Numbered from the stretch's first letter, positions 34,508-44,851 are shown. The stretch is 64,000 nt of DNA from Halanaerobium congolense (GCF_004366375.1 NZ_SOEF01000004.1:59888-123887); one strand, 5' to 3'. A program made the numbers and translations. Notes: a model not told the origin generated them from the letters alone.

Positions 34508-36016
34508 ATGAAGAACAGAGAAGAATTTTTAGAATTAACAGCAGAATATAATCTAATTCCAATTTATGATGAGTTTATTGCAGATATCGAAACTCCTATT
34601 TCTTTATATAAAAAATTAGCTTTAAATAAAGACTACAGCTATCTTTTAGAGAGTTCAGAAAATGACCGCTACTCTTTTATTGGTCTCAAGCCGGCAGCAG
34701 TCATCAAAAACTATAATGATCATTTAGAGGTGATTAAAGCTGGTAAAAAAGAAAATTTAATTGGGCAGGAGATAGTGCCCTATCTTCAGCAGCAGTTGGC
34801 CGAACTTAAAGTTTATGAAAATGAGAAATTACCCCCTTTTTCCGGCGGCTTTGTTGGCTATTTTAATTATGAGATGATAGAAAGATGGGAGCAAATTTAT
34901 CATTTAGAAGCAGATAAAGAATTAAAGAAAGATAATACTCCTCTTAGTCTGCTGGTAATGAGCAAGATAATTCTGGCCTATGATCATCTGCATAATACAG
35001 TAAAAATCATAAACAATCTTAAAGTTGATCAGGAGTTAAGTAGAGGTGAAAAAGAAAAAATATATCTACAGGCTAAAGAAGAAATTAAAAAGGTGAAAAC
35101 TGAGATCGAAAACAGCAGTTCTGAATTGAAGCCTAAAAAAATTAAGTTAGACAGCAGAGAGAAAAAAATATTAAAATCTAATACTTCAAAAAGAGAGTAT
35201 AAAAAGATGGTAGAAAAGGCAAAAGCACATATTAGGGCAGGAGATATTTTTCAAATTGTACTGTCTCAGAAATTTTCTATAAAAAATGATCTACCTCCTT
35301 TTAAGATATATCGGGCTTTAAGGTCAGTAAATCCTTCTCCTTATTCCTTTTATTTGAATTTTCCTGAGATTAGAATCATTGGTTCTTCACCAGAAGTACT
35401 GGTCAGAGTTAGAGGTCAGAGGGTAATGACCAGGCCGCTGGCAGGAACCAGACCTAGAGGTAAAGACAGCAGAGAAGATCAGGAACTGAAAATGGACCTT
35501 TTAAATGATGAGAAAGAAAAGGCTGAGCATACAATGCTTTTAGACCTCGGCCGCAATGATCTAAGCCGAATTGCTGCTCCCGGAAGTGTGGAAGTCACAG
35601 AATTGATGGAGGTTGAATTTTATTCAAAGGTAATGCATATTGTTTCTCAAGTTGAAGCTGATTTAAGAGAGGGGCTGGACAGTCTGGATGTGCTGCAGGC
35701 AGTTTTTCCCGCTGGTACGGTTTCAGGTGCTCCTAAAATAAAGGCAGTCGAACTGATTGATGGACTGGAAAAAGAAGCACGGGGAGTTTATGCAGGCACT
35801 ATAGCTTATTTAAGTTTCAATGGTAACTTAGACAGCTGTATTACAATCAGGACTTTTTCTTTAGTCGAAGGCAGGCTTAACTTACAGGTTGGAGCTGGAA
35901 TTGTCGCTGATTCGGATCCGATCAAAGAATATCAGGAGACACTTAGCAAAGGGCAGGCTCTATTTGAGGCTCTAAAAGTGGTCAGAGAGGATGGTATCCG
36001 TGATTTTAGTAATTGA
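34508..36016 (+). CDS. trpE: Anthranilate synthase component I
   Basis: A 502-aa chorismate-using subunit; with TrpG it makes anthranilate from chorismate and glutamine. The tryptophan feedback motif L-L-E-S is present near residue 45, and the C-terminal catalytic region has G-S-S-P-E, T-R-P-L-A-G-T-R-P-R-G, D-L-G-R-N-D, and P-A-G-T-V-S-G-A-P-K. ATG 34508 follows AAGGAGGA; the open frame extends back over the second leader hairpin, which is not coding. It overlaps trpG by 17 nt. Confidence 0.96.
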   Translation: MKNREEFLELTAEYNLIPIYDEFIADIETPISLYKKLALNKDYSYLLESSENDRYSFIGLKPAAVIKNYNDHLEVIKAGKKENLIGQEIVPYLQQQLAELKVYENEKLPPFSGGFVGYFNYEMIERWEQIYHLEADKELKKDNTPLSLLVMSKIILAYDHLHNTVKIINNLKVDQELSRGEKEKIYLQAKEEIKKVKTEIENSSSELKPKKIKLDSREKKILKSNTSKREYKKMVEKAKAHIRAGDIFQIVLSQKFSIKNDLPPFKIYRALRSVNPSPYSFYLNFPEIRIIGSSPEVLVRVRGQRVMTRPLAGTRPRGKDSREDQELKMDLLNDEKEKAEHTMLLDLGRNDLSRIAAPGSVEVTELMEVEFYSKVMHIVSQVEADLREGLDSLDVLQAVFPAGTVSGAPKIKAVELIDGLEKEARGVYAGTIAYLSFNGNLDSCITIRTFSLVEGRLNLQVGAGIVADSDPIKEYQETLSKGQALFEALKVVREDGIRDFSN

Positions 36017-36563
36017 TAATTATGATTCTTTTACTTATAATTTAGTCCACCTGCTGGAAGGATTTGACCAGGTAAAGGTTCTGCGCAATGATAAGTTGAG
36101 TGTTGAAGATGCAGCAATTATGGCTCCAGATAAAATTATAATTTCACCGGGGCCCGGTCGACCAGATGATGCTGGAATTTCGAAAGAGCTGATCGAGTAT
36201 TTTAAGGATAAAATTGATATTTTAGGAGTCTGCCTTGGTCATCAGTGTATTGGGGAGGTTTTTAGTTCAGAAGTTGTTGAAGCAGATAGAATTGTACACG
36301 GCAAAAGCTCAGCTATAAAAAAAGTTAAAGATGACAAATTATTTGCTGGGATTGAAAACGGATTTTTGGCAGCTCGCTATCATTCTCTGATAGTTGATCA
36401 AAAAAGCTTAAGTCCAGAACTTGAGGTGCTGGCAGAAAGTGAGGAAGGTGAAATTATGGCCTTAAAGCACAGAGACTATCCTGTATATGGAGTCCAGTTT
36501 CATCCAGAATCAATTTTAACTGAGGTTGGAAGAAAGCTAATTAAGAATTTTTTAGAGCTTTAA
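36000..36563 (+). CDS. trpG: Anthranilate synthase component II (glutamine amidotransferase)
   Basis: A 187-aa class I glutamine amidotransferase supplying ammonia to TrpE. The oxyanion region P-G-P-G-R-P, nucleophile Cys in G-V-C-L-G-H-Q, and catalytic His/Glu in V-Q-F-H-P-E-S are intact. GTG 36000 gives the family start M-I-L-V-I-D-N-Y-D-S-F; ATG 35991 lies in the ribosome binding region. In some bacteria this subunit also serves folate synthesis (PabA), which cannot be excluded. Confidence 0.94.
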   Translation: MILVIDNYDSFTYNLVHLLEGFDQVKVLRNDKLSVEDAAIMAPDKIIISPGPGRPDDAGISKELIEYFKDKIDILGVCLGHQCIGEVFSSEVVEADRIVHGKSSAIKKVKDDKLFAGIENGFLAARYHSLIVDQKSLSPELEVLAESEEGEIMALKHRDYPVYGVQFHPESILTEVGRKLIKNFLEL

Positions 36564-36673
36564 TTTAGAGAAAAAAATAAAATGTTTTAATTTAAATAAA
36601 TTTTAAAGGTTTTAGCAAAATTATTTTTAAAAAATTAGCTGAGATGAGAATTAGTTTTAGAGGAGGAGAGAAG

Positions 36674-37711
36674 ATGTTTAATAAACATTTAGATAAAGTA
36701 GTGAGCAGAGAGAATTTAACATTAGCTGAGATGAAAGAAGCAATGTCAATGGTGATGGAAGGAAAAACTACAGACAGCCAGCTGGCAGCTTTTTTGGTTG
36801 GTCTGAGGATGAAGGGAGAAACAATTGATGAGATAACCGGAGCAGCAAGTGTAATGCGCAGTAAGGCAGCCGGAGTAAAAACTGAAGCTAGGGATTTGAT
36901 CGACAGCTGTGGAACCGGTGGTGATGAAAAAGGAACCTTTAATATTTCTACAACCACAGCTCTGGTAATGGCAGCCGGTGGTCTGAATGTTGCCAAACAC
37001 GGCAACCGCTCAGTTTCTTCAAAAAGCGGCAGTGCTGATCTGCTGGAAGCTTTAGGAGTGAAAATTGATTTAAGTCCTGAGGCGGCAGGAAAGTGTTTGG
37101 ATGAAATTGGAATATCATTTTTGTTTGCACCTCATTTTCATCAGGCAATGAAATATGCGGTTGGCCCCCGCAAAGAACTTGGTTTAAGAACTATTTTTAA
37201 TATTTTAGGACCATTGACCAATCCAGCAGAAGCTGATTATCAGATACTGGGGGTCTATAAAGAGGAATTGGTAATGCCGCTGGCCCATGTTCTCAAAAAC
37301 TTGGGATTAAAATCAGCAATGGTTGTTTACGGTGCCGGTGGAGTAGATGAGCTCTCCCTGGCAGGAGAAAATAAGACAGCCTATTTAAAAGATGGAAAAA
37401 TTAGAGAATATAATTTTAGAGCAGAAGATGCCGGACTTAAAGCTGCATCACTAGAATCAATTTTAGGAGGAGAGCCGGAAGAAAATAAAGAAATTACCTT
37501 AGATATTTTGCAGGGTAAAAAAGGTCCTAAAAGAGATGTGATTCTGCTTAATTCAGCAGCAGCATTTTTGGTCGAGGATAAAGTTGAGAGTCTGCGGGAA
37601 GGTGTACAGCTGGCAGAAGAACTGATAGATAGCGGTAAGGCTATGCAAAAATTAGAAGAACTGATTAATTGTAGTAACTCACTTGACAGCAGCTCTAGGG
37701 CGGTATCCTAA
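36674..37711 (+). CDS. trpD: Anthranilate phosphoribosyltransferase
   Basis: A 345-aa enzyme transferring phosphoribose from PRPP to anthranilate. The PRPP site D-S-C-G-T-G-G-D and the K-H-G-N-R motif are present. ATG 36674 follows AGGAGGAGAG; an in-frame ATG at 36644 has no such site. A 110-bp AT-rich gap separates it from trpG, the longest gap inside the operon. The trpC start abuts the trpD stop (TAAATG). Confidence 0.96.
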   Translation: MFNKHLDKVVSRENLTLAEMKEAMSMVMEGKTTDSQLAAFLVGLRMKGETIDEITGAASVMRSKAAGVKTEARDLIDSCGTGGDEKGTFNISTTTALVMAAGGLNVAKHGNRSVSSKSGSADLLEALGVKIDLSPEAAGKCLDEIGISFLFAPHFHQAMKYAVGPRKELGLRTIFNILGPLTNPAEADYQILGVYKEELVMPLAHVLKNLGLKSAMVVYGAGGVDELSLAGENKTAYLKDGKIREYNFRAEDAGLKAASLESILGGEPEENKEITLDILQGKKGPKRDVILLNSAAAFLVEDKVESLREGVQLAEELIDSGKAMQKLEELINCSNSLDSSSRAVS

Positions 37712-38455
37712 ATGATTTTAGATAAAATTGTAGAGCATAAAAAGAAAGAAGTCAAAGAACTTAAAACTAAGAGAAGATCCTTAAAAGAGAAGCTGGCTTC
37801 AGATAAGATTTCACTGCTGGCAGAAATCAAAAAGGCCTCACCCAGCAAAGGACTTATTCAGCCAAATTTTAAACCGGATGTACAGCTTAAAGCTTATGAA
37901 AAGGCAGGTGCTGCAGGGATTTCAGTTTTAACTGACCAGAAATTTTTTCAGGGAAACAATCAGATTTTAAAGCAGATGAGAAAACTGACTGAGCTGCCGA
38001 TTTTAAGGAAGGAATTTATTATTGATCCCCTGCAGGTTTATGAGAGCTTTTTTATTGGAGCCGATGTAGTGCTCTTAATTGCAGCAATTTTGACTGATCA
38101 GGAGTTAAATAAATTTTTAGATATCTGCAGAGAGCTGAAGTTGGAAGCAATAGTTGAGGTGCACAGCCTGGCGGATTTAAAGCGAGTTTTAAAAACTGAG
38201 GCGGAGATAATTGGAATTAATAATCGTGATTTAAATGATTTTAGTGTTCAACTTAAAACAACAGCAGAGTTAGCTGCAGAATTGGAGAAGCTTGGGGAGA
38301 GAGACAATCATTATCTAATTGCTGAAAGTGGAATTAAAACTAAAGAAGATTTAGATTTTTTAAAAGAAATTGGAGTAGACGGAGTTTTAATCGGAGAAAC
38401 ATTAATGAGAGCAGAGTCTCCAGCAGCTAAAATCAAAGAATTAGGTCTCAATTAA
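37712..38455 (+). CDS. trpC: Indole-3-glycerol-phosphate synthase
   Basis: A 247-aa TIM-barrel enzyme. Catalytic Lys and Glu motifs are seen in A-E-I-K-K-A-S-P-S-K-G, L-R-K-E-F-I, and A-E-S-G-I. It is a stand-alone TrpC, not fused to TrpF. Its start directly follows the trpD stop codon, so translation is coupled. Confidence 0.96.
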   Translation: MILDKIVEHKKKEVKELKTKRRSLKEKLASDKISLLAEIKKASPSKGLIQPNFKPDVQLKAYEKAGAAGISVLTDQKFFQGNNQILKQMRKLTELPILRKEFIIDPLQVYESFFIGADVVLLIAAILTDQELNKFLDICRELKLEAIVEVHSLADLKRVLKTEAEIIGINNRDLNDFSVQLKTTAELAAELEKLGERDNHYLIAESGIKTKEDLDFLKEIGVDGVLIGETLMRAESPAAKIKELGLN

Positions 38456-38483
38456 TTTAGAATAAAATTGTGGGGTGAATATT

Positions 38484-39110
38484 TTGTTAGAGAACAGAAC
38501 AATGATTAAGCTTTGTGGAATGACCCGGGGAGAAGATGTTGCCTATGCAGTTAATACTGGAGTTGACGCTATGGGTTTTATTCTGGCGAAAAGTCCGCGG
38601 CAGGTTACTCTAGAAAAGGTTAAAGAATTAACCGATAATCTGCCGCCTTTTATCGCTCGGGTAGCAGTTGTGGTTAATCCTGAGCTGGAAAAAGTAGCAG
38701 AGATTGAAAATAGCGGTTTATTTGATTATATTCAGTTTCACGGCAGTGAGGAGCCGAAAATGCTTGCCAGAACAGTTTTGAAAAGTATTAAGGCCATTTC
38801 TATTGCAGCTCAAGAAGATCTGACAGAAGTTGAAAAGTATCTAGAAAGTGCTGATTATCTCCTTTTTGATACAAAAATTGGCAGTCAGAGTGGAGGCACA
38901 GGCCAGAGTTTTAACTGGTCTCTGATCAGAGAACTGGAGCTGCCCTATATACTTGCCGGCGGTCTGGGAGCAGATAACATAGAAGAAGCTCTTAAACAGC
39001 TAAAACCCTTAGCTGTTGATATTAACAGCAGAGTGGAAGCTGAACCAGGTAAGAAAAATAATCATCTGGTTAAAAAAACAGTAGAGAAAATAAAAAAATT
39101 TAAAAAATAG
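38484..39110 (+). CDS. trpF: Phosphoribosylanthranilate isomerase
   Basis: A 208-aa TIM-barrel isomerase: I-K-L-C-G-M-T near the start (Cys general base), [18 protein letters not shown] and L-A-G-G-L. TTG 38484 fits GGGGTGA at 38472-38478; ATG 38502 would give the more usual family length and is the alternative. The frame is also open up to GTG 38475, which lies in the ribosome binding site. Confidence 0.93.
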   Translation: MLENRTMIKLCGMTRGEDVAYAVNTGVDAMGFILAKSPRQVTLEKVKELTDNLPPFIARVAVVVNPELEKVAEIENSGLFDYIQFHGSEEPKMLARTVLKSIKAISIAAQEDLTEVEKYLESADYLLFDTKIGSQSGGTGQSFNWSLIRELELPYILAGGLGADNIEEALKQLKPLAVDINSRVEAEPGKKNNHLVKKTVEKIKKFKK

Positions 39111-39162
39111 GGTGAACTTAAACAAAAATTTAATTAATTTTCATTTGAAAGGAGTAGAGAAA

Positions 39163-40347
39163 ATGAGCAGAGGTTATTTTGAAGAATTTGGGGGACGCTT
39201 TGTCCCAGAAACTTTAATGCCGGCTTTAGACGAGCTGGAAGAAGTTTATTTAGCATTGAAAAATGATCCGGAATTTATTAATGAATTAAAGGCACTGCTT
39301 GCTGACTACAGCGGCAGGCCGACTTCTTTATATTATGCAGAACAGCTGACTAAATACTATGGGGGAGCAAAGATTTACTTGAAGCGTGAAGATTTAAATC
39401 ACACAGGTGCTCATAAAATTAATAATACTTTAGGACAGATCCTGTTGGCCAGAAAGATGGGTAAAAAAAGAATAATAGCTGAAACTGGAGCCGGTCAACA
39501 TGGAGTGGCAACTGCCACCGTGGCGGCCCGCTTTAATCTAGATTGCAAAGTCTATATGGGAGCTGAAGATATTGAAAGGCAGGCACTTAATGTTTATAAA
39601 ATGGAAATGCTGGGGGCAGAAGTTATTCCAGTTACCAGCGGCAGCCGAACATTGAAAGATGCCACAAACGAAGCGATACGAGATTGGGTAACCAATGTTG
39701 AAAATACTCACTATATCATTGGTTCTGTAGTTGGACCCCATCCTTATCCGGAGATGGTTCGTGACTTTCAGCGGATTATAGGAGATGAGACTAAAGAGCA
39801 GATTAAAGAGAAAGAAGGTAGGCTGCCGGATTATATCTTAGCCTGTGTTGGCGGTGGCAGTAATGCGATGGGAATTTTTTATCCTTTTGTAGAAGACAAA
39901 GAAGTTAATTTAATCGGGGTTGAAGCTTCTGGTAAAGGAATTGACAGCGGTCAGCATGCAGCTACTTTAACTGCCGGTCGGGTTGGAGTTTTACACGGCA
40001 GTAAATCCTATCTGCTGCAGGATGATGATGGACAGATTATTCCAGCCTATTCTATTTCTGCTGGTCTTGATTATCCAGGTGTCGGTCCAGAGCACAGCTA
40101 TTTAAAATCAATTGAGCGGGTAAAATATCATTCAGCATCTGATCTGGAGGCAATAGCTGCTTTTAAATTGTTAAGTGAAAAAGAAGGGATTATTCCTGCA
40201 CTGGAGAGCTCCCATGCTCTCTCATATTTAGAAAAACTGGCTCCAGAACTTGATCAAGATCAGCTAATAGTTGTTAATCTTTCGGGTCGGGGAGATAAAG
40301 ATATTAATAATTTCAAAAAGATCAGGGAGGCTGAAAAAGATGAATAA
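39163..40347 (+). CDS. trpB: Tryptophan synthase beta chain
   Basis: A 394-aa PLP enzyme joining indole and serine. The PLP lysine is in H-T-G-A-H-K-I-N, the phosphate-binding loop is G-G-G-S-N-A, and E-T-G-A-G-Q-H-G-V marks the indole site. It is a TrpB1-type sequence. ATG 39163 follows AAAGGAG; the open frame reaches GTG 39112 but that extension has no family similarity. It overlaps trpA by 8 nt. Confidence 0.97.
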   Translation: MSRGYFEEFGGRFVPETLMPALDELEEVYLALKNDPEFINELKALLADYSGRPTSLYYAEQLTKYYGGAKIYLKREDLNHTGAHKINNTLGQILLARKMGKKRIIAETGAGQHGVATATVAARFNLDCKVYMGAEDIERQALNVYKMEMLGAEVIPVTSGSRTLKDATNEAIRDWVTNVENTHYIIGSVVGPHPYPEMVRDFQRIIGDETKEQIKEKEGRLPDYILACVGGGSNAMGIFYPFVEDKEVNLIGVEASGKGIDSGQHAATLTAGRVGVLHGSKSYLLQDDDGQIIPAYSISAGLDYPGVGPEHSYLKSIERVKYHSASDLEAIAAFKLLSEKEGIIPALESSHALSYLEKLAPELDQDQLIVVNLSGRGDKDINNFKKIREAEKDE

Positions 40348-41122
40348 GATTACAGCACAGTTTCAAAATAAAAATGCTCTGATTACTTATATTAGTGGTG
40401 GTGATCCCAGCCTGGAGATGACTGAAAAACTGATCTACAAGCTGCAGAATGAAGGTGTAGATCTTATAGAAATTGGGATTCCTTTTTCTGATCCTTTAGC
40501 TGATGGTCCGGTTATTCAAGAAGCCTCACAAAGAGCCCTAAAAGCTGGAACTACTTTAAAAAAGTTAATAGCAAAACTAGATAAAATTCAAAATCGAGTT
40601 GAAGTCCCATTAATACTAATGGGATATTATAATTCAATTTTAAATTATGGAGAAAAAGAATTTGCTAGAGATATTTCAAAGGCTGGAATTTCAGGGGTAA
40701 TTGTTCCTGATCTGCCGGTTGATGAGCGAGCAGATCTATTTAAATATCTAGCTGAATTTGATATTTCTCAAATTATGCTGGTAACTCCCAACACTTCCGA
40801 GCAGCGCTTAAAAAAGATATCAGCTAAAAGTTCAGGCTTTCTCTACTGTGTAGCCCACTTGGGGACAACCGGTGATGATCAGCAGGGAATTTATCCTGAA
40901 TTAGAAACATATTTGAATCGAGTTCGCAAAACAGCAGGTGAACTGCCGCTGGGGCTGGGCTTTGGTATTGATGGCCCGGAAAAGGCAAAAAAAATAATTG
41001 ATTATTCTGATGGAATTATTATCGGTAGTGCGCTGATAAAAGTTATTCAGGCTGGTAATAATGAAGATGAAATGTTAAATAATGCAGGGCAGTTTGTAAA
41101 GAGCATAAAAAGCAAATTATAA
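40340..41122 (+). CDS. trpA: Tryptophan synthase alpha chain
   Basis: A 260-aa TIM barrel that releases indole from indole-glycerol phosphate. The catalytic Glu is in [16 protein letters not shown], and the second catalytic Asp in V-P-D-L-P. The phosphate loop G-F-G-I-D is present. The ATG at 40340 lies inside the end of trpB, eight bases from GGGAGG. It is the last gene of the operon; no clear terminator separates it from the csp promoter. Confidence 0.96.
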   Translation: MNKITAQFQNKNALITYISGGDPSLEMTEKLIYKLQNEGVDLIEIGIPFSDPLADGPVIQEASQRALKAGTTLKKLIAKLDKIQNRVEVPLILMGYYNSILNYGEKEFARDISKAGISGVIVPDLPVDERADLFKYLAEFDISQIMLVTPNTSEQRLKKISAKSSGFLYCVAHLGTTGDDQQGIYPELETYLNRVRKTAGELPLGLGFGIDGPEKAKKIIDYSDGIIIGSALIKVIQAGNNEDEMLNNAGQFVKSIKSKL

Positions 41123-41185
41123 AAATGAAAACTTAAAGAATAGATGAGAAAAATAAAGAAAATGAAAATAAAATCGAAATAATTC

Positions 41186-41251
41186 TTGACAGTGATGTCT
41201 CAGAATGCTATACTATGGGAGATGGAGAAAAAAACAAGTAAGAATTCCATC
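41186..41251 (+). promoter_or_regulatory. Promoter and leader hairpin of csp copy 1
   Basis: TTGACA (41186-41191), 17 bp, TATACT (41209-41214). The leader forms a hairpin from GATGGA (41221-41226) and TCCATC (41246-41251) around an A-rich loop with AACAAGTAA. The same hairpin is kept in copy 2. Confidence 0.75.
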
Positions 41252-41277
41252 GTTAAAAATTAGGAGGAATTTATTTA

Positions 41278-41481
41278 ATGATTTACACAGGAACAGTTAA
41301 GTGGTTTGATGGGAAAAAGGGATTTGGATTTATTGAAAGAGAAGACGGAGACGACGTGTTCGCACACTTCTCAGCTATTGAAGAAGACGGTTTCAAAAAC
41401 CTTGAAGAAGGTCAGGAAGTAGAATTCGAAATCGTAGAAGGCGATCGCGGCCCACAAGCTGCTAATATCGTTAAATTATAA
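41278..41481 (+). CDS. Cold shock protein (CspA family), copy 1
   Basis: A 67-aa nucleic-acid chaperone with one cold-shock domain. RNP1 is K-G-F-G-F-I, RNP2 D-V-F-A-H-F. It starts at ATG behind AGGAGG. It differs from copy 2 by one residue (D for E at position 38 region: E-E-D-G-F versus E-E-E-G-F). A terminator follows at 41510. Confidence 0.96.
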   Translation: MIYTGTVKWFDGKKGFGFIEREDGDDVFAHFSAIEEDGFKNLEEGQEVEFEIVEGDRGPQAANIVKL

Positions 41482-41509
41482 AGCATAGATAGTTTTATGA
41501 ATTTAAGGC

Positions 41510-41540
41510 TCTGTTCATTCAATTGGACAGAGCTTTTCTA
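41510..41540 (+). terminator. Terminator after csp copy 1
   Basis: GCTCTGTTC and GGACAGAGC with a TTTTCT tail. Confidence 0.8.
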
Positions 41541-41678
41541 AACTATTAGCTTTATTGTAACCGGATTTAAGAATTGGATTGAAAATTGTAATTTAAGTTA
41601 CAAAATGTCATTGAGCGGCTAAATGACGGTCTATAAAAATGAAAATTAAAGCAAGAAAAAAATAATTTGAAATAATTG

Positions 41679-41745
41679 TTGACAGAAGCATTTTATAATG
41701 CTAAACTGTAAAAGATGGAAAACAAAAAACAAGTAACACTTCCAT
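41679..41745 (+). promoter_or_regulatory. Promoter and leader hairpin of csp copy 2
   Basis: TTGACA (41679-41684), 17 bp, TAAACT (41702-41707). Hairpin GATGGAA (41714-41720) with TTCCATC (41739-41745); the loop again holds AACAAGTAA and the downstream CGTTA is also shared with copy 1. Confidence 0.72.
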
Positions 41746-41771
41746 CGTTAATAATAGGAGGAATTTATTTA

Positions 41772-41975
41772 ATGATTTACACAGGAACAGTTAAGTGGTT
41801 TGATGGGAAAAAAGGTTTTGGCTTTATTGAAAGAGAAGATGGAGACGACGTGTTCGCACACTTCTCAGCTATTGAAGAAGAAGGTTTCAAAAACCTTGAA
41901 GAAGGTCAGGAAGTAGAATTTGAAATCGTAGAAGGCGATCGCGGCCCACAAGCTGCTAATATCGTTAAGTTATAA
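41772..41975 (+). CDS. Cold shock protein (CspA family), copy 2
   Basis: A 67-aa cold-shock protein nearly identical to the gene 290 bp upstream, also at the DNA level, with a few synonymous changes. RNP1 and RNP2 motifs are intact. The open frame extends back to 41715, but that part is the structured leader; ATG 41772 with AGGAGG is the true start. Its promoter, leader and terminator are its own. Confidence 0.96.
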   Translation: MIYTGTVKWFDGKKGFGFIEREDGDDVFAHFSAIEEEGFKNLEEGQEVEFEIVEGDRGPQAANIVKL

Positions 41976-42006
41976 AGCATATAAAAGTTTTATAATTAAG
42001 AATTGT

Positions 42007-42042
42007 AAGCCCTGATTACTTTTTTAAGTGGTCAGGGTTTTT
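42007..42042 (+). terminator. Terminator after csp copy 2
   Basis: CCCTGATTACTT and AAGTGGTCAGGG with a six-T loop, followed by TTTTTCT. Confidence 0.85.
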
Positions 42043-42131
42043 CTAATTATAGTAGAAAAAATGTAATATTTTAAAATAATTTAAAATTATTACATTATTA
42101 TAGTTAAAAGTTTTAATTTTTTTGTATTAGT

Positions 42132-42160
42132 TTGGATAATATTATGGGAAAAGATATAAA
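42132..42160 (+). promoter_or_regulatory. Promoter of typA
   Basis: TTGGAT (42132-42137), 17 bp, TATAAA (42155-42160). Confidence 0.55.
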
Positions 42161-42204
42161 ATAAGGAAGTTAAATTTAACTTTATAAGAGAAAGGGTTTT
42201 TAAT

Positions 42205-44010
42205 GTGGATAAAAGAGAAATAATAAATCTGGCAGTTATTGCTCATGTTGATGCCGGTAAGTCAACCCTTGTTGATGCTTTTTTAAGTCAGAGTGGAGTT
42301 TTTAGAGAAAACGAAGAAGTTGTAGATTGTATAATGGACAGTAATGATCTTGAGCGTGAACGGGGAATTACAATTTATTCTAAAAACTGTGCTATTGAGC
42401 ATAAAGGTGTAAAAATTAATATTGTTGACACTCCAGGTCATGCTGACTTTTCTTCAGAAGTAGAGCGCGTTATTAAAGCAGTAGACTCTGCAATTTTAAT
42501 TGTTGATGCTTCCGAAGGTCCAATGCCGCAGACTAGATTTGTCTTGAAGAAATCTTTAGAAAAGGGAATTAAACCAATTGTCTTTATTAATAAAATAGAT
42601 AAAAACAATCAGCGGGCAGAAGAGGTTCATGATGAAATTATTGATCTTTTTATTGAGCTTTCTGCAGATGATGATCAGCTAGAATTTCCTGTAATTTATG
42701 GTATTGCAGTGGAAGGAAAGGCATTTTTTGAGTTAGATCATGAAAGTGAAAATTTAGATCCACTTTTTGAAACAATTATTGATAGTGTTGAAAGCTATCC
42801 TGATTTAGACGATGAGCCACTGCAGATGCAGATTTATGATCTGGCTTATGATGATTATCTCGGGAGAATTGGTATTGGCCGTGTTTATAAAGGAACACTT
42901 GAAGATGGTCAGCAGGTTGAAGTCTATAAGCGTGATGGCTCAACTAAAAAGGGAAAAATAACTAAGTTATCTGTTTATGAGGGTTTAAAACAGAATGCAG
43001 TTGAGGAAACTCACAGTGGAGAAATTGTATCAATTGCTGGCATCCCAGATATTTCAATCGGAGAAACAGTTTGTGAAGTAGGTAAAGTTGATCCACTGCC
43101 GATGATAGAAATAGCTGAGCCAACGCTGGCTATGTATTTTCTAGTAAATGATTCTCCTTTTGCTGGTCTGGAAGGTGAATATTTAACTACCCGCCATCTT
43201 AAAGCTCGACTGGAAAGAGAATTAGAAGTTAATGTTGGCCTGCGGGTTGAGAAAGCTGAAAACACAGAAGCCTTTAAAGTATCCGGCCGAGGTGAGCTGC
43301 ATCTTTCAATCTTATTAGAAAATATGCGCCGTGAAGGTTATGAAATTTCTGTTTCCAAGCCTGAGGTTTTAATGAAAGAAATTGATGGTAAAAAACATGA
43401 ACCAATTGAAAAAGTAATGGTTGAGCTGCCGGAAAAATATTCTGGTACTGTAATTAATAAATTAAATCAGCGTAAAGGAATCATGCATTCTATGATGCCT
43501 GAAGGTGATTATTTACATTTGGAATATTTGGTACCGACTAGAGGTTTAATTGGTTTCAGAAGTGAGTTTATCAATGATACCAGTGGTGAAGGTACTCTGA
43601 TTCGATCTTTTGAAAAATATGAACCATTTAAAGGTGAGGTTCCAAAACGAAAAAATGGTGTATTAATATCTAATCAGCAGGGAACTGCTATGGGATATGC
43701 GCTTTCTAATTTAGAAGATAGAGGAGAAATGTTCATTGAACCAGGAACTAAGGTATATGAAGGTATGATTATTGGCCTGCACAGCCGTGAGAATGACCTG
43801 ACTGTAAACGCCTGTAAAAATAAGAAGCTGACAAATGTAAGAGCTTCTGGTTCTGACGATTCTATTAATCTAGCACCAGCTAAGAAATTCACTCTGGAAC
43901 AGGCTTTAGAATTTATAGAAGATGATGAACTGGTAGAGATTACACCTGAGGCAATTCGTTTGCGTAAAAAAATATTAAATGAAAAAATGAGAATTAGAAA
44001 CAGCAAATAG
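42205..44010 (+). CDS. typA: Ribosome-associated GTPase TypA/BipA
   Basis: A 601-aa translational GTPase involved in 50S assembly and stress or cold adaptation. The G domain has [17 protein letters not shown] and N-K-I-D, then an OB domain and two EF-G-like domains, with the BipA-specific C-terminal part. It starts at GTG 42205 behind AAAGGG. Its position after two cold-shock genes fits its known cold role, but they are separate transcripts. Confidence 0.96.
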   Translation: MDKREIINLAVIAHVDAGKSTLVDAFLSQSGVFRENEEVVDCIMDSNDLERERGITIYSKNCAIEHKGVKINIVDTPGHADFSSEVERVIKAVDSAILIVDASEGPMPQTRFVLKKSLEKGIKPIVFINKIDKNNQRAEEVHDEIIDLFIELSADDDQLEFPVIYGIAVEGKAFFELDHESENLDPLFETIIDSVESYPDLDDEPLQMQIYDLAYDDYLGRIGIGRVYKGTLEDGQQVEVYKRDGSTKKGKITKLSVYEGLKQNAVEETHSGEIVSIAGIPDISIGETVCEVGKVDPLPMIEIAEPTLAMYFLVNDSPFAGLEGEYLTTRHLKARLERELEVNVGLRVEKAENTEAFKVSGRGELHLSILLENMRREGYEISVSKPEVLMKEIDGKKHEPIEKVMVELPEKYSGTVINKLNQRKGIMHSMMPEGDYLHLEYLVPTRGLIGFRSEFINDTSGEGTLIRSFEKYEPFKGEVPKRKNGVLISNQQGTAMGYALSNLEDRGEMFIEPGTKVYEGMIIGLHSRENDLTVNACKNKKLTNVRASGSDDSINLAPAKKFTLEQALEFIEDDELVEITPEAIRLRKKILNEKMRIRNSK

Positions 44011-44031
44011 AAATAAATATTAATTAGTATT

Positions 44032-44068
44032 TTATCCGACTGAGGTCAAACTTGGTCGGATTTTTTGT
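44032..44068 (+). terminator. Terminator after typA
   Basis: ATCCGAC and GTCGGAT with an inner partial stem, followed by six T. The 225 bp from here to the rubrerythrin promoter are AT-rich with no gene seen. Confidence 0.85.
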
Positions 44069-44225
44069 TGAAATTTAGCGAATTATAAGAAAATAACAAA
44101 TAAAATATTAAAATTAAGTTAAAAATTAACTATATTTAATAAAAAAAGCAGGAAAATCATTTTATAAATAGAATTAATATAATTAGTAAGTATTATATTT
44201 TACTGAAATCTAAAAATATGTATTC

Positions 44226-44275
44226 TTGACAGAACATTATTTAAGATGTTATACTATTAATAATAATTATTAATA
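44226..44275 (+). promoter_or_regulatory. Rubrerythrin promoter with Fur/PerR-type palindrome
   Basis: TTGACA (44226-44231), 18 bp, TATACT (44250-44255). Right behind the -10 lies TTAATAATAATTATTAA (44257-44273), a perfect 8-1-8 palindrome. Its core TAATAAT-A-ATTATTA differs from the PerR box TTATAAT-N-ATTATAA at one symmetric position, and from the Fur box at one as well. Confidence 0.68.
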
Positions 44276-44293
44276 AATGGAGGTAGTTAAAAG

Positions 44294-44851
44294 ATGGTTA
44301 ATAATGATATGACAGCTCAAAATTTACGTTCTGCTTATGCTGGCGAAAGTATGGCTTATCAGCGTTATAAGATTTGGGGCCAGAAAGCAGCAGAAGAAGG
44401 ATTCGAAAATGTAGCACTTTTATTTGATGCTATTGCTTATGCTGAAGAAGTTCATGCAGGCAATCATTTTGCAGCTCATGAAAATGTTGAAGGAGGCTTT
44501 TTAGTTGCTGGTGGTGGCGAATTTGGGTTAGGTACAACTTCAGAAAACCTTGTTGGCGCTATTGAAGGTGAAGAAGGTGAAGTTGAGCAGATGTATCCTA
44601 CATACAGTATTGTTGCTAAAGAGCAAGGGGAATCAGATGCAGTGCGTTCATTCCACTATGCCTTAGAAGCTGAGCAGATCCATGCTAAACTTTACCGAGA
44701 TGCTAAAGAACATGTTGATAATGGTGAAGATATAGAATTAGAATATGTCAGCATTTGTGAAGTTTGTGGCCATACAGTTGTAGATGGTTTACCAGAAAAA
44801 TGTCCTGTTTGTGGAGAACCTAGTTCAGCTTTCCGTAAGTTTACTAAGTAA
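44294..44851 (+). CDS. rbr: Rubrerythrin
   Basis: A 185-aa peroxide-scavenging non-haem diiron protein. An N-terminal four-helix ferritin-like domain has the E-x-x-H type ligands (A-E-E-V-H-A-G-N-H and A-E-Q-I-H-A-K-L-Y), and the C-terminal rubredoxin domain has C-E-V-C-G-H and C-P-V-C-G-E. It works in the cytoplasm and pairs with the superoxide reductase 90 bp downstream. A PerR/Fur-like operator covers its start region. Confidence 0.95.
   Translation: MVNNDMTAQNLRSAYAGESMAYQRYKIWGQKAAEEGFENVALLFDAIAYAEEVHAGNHFAAHENVEGGFLVAGGGEFGLGTTSENLVGAIEGEEGEVEQMYPTYSIVAKEQGESDAVRSFHYALEAEQIHAKLYRDAKEHVDNGEDIELEYVSICEVCGHTVVDGLPEKCPVCGEPSSAFRKFTK

Noticed and set aside
39112..39162. Longer TrpB starting at GTG 39112
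   Set aside because: The extension has no family similarity and contains the AAAGGAG site used by ATG 39163.
41715..41771. N-terminal extension of csp copy 2
   Set aside because: The extra codons fall on the conserved leader hairpin, and copy 1 lacks the extension; AGGAGG points to ATG 41772.
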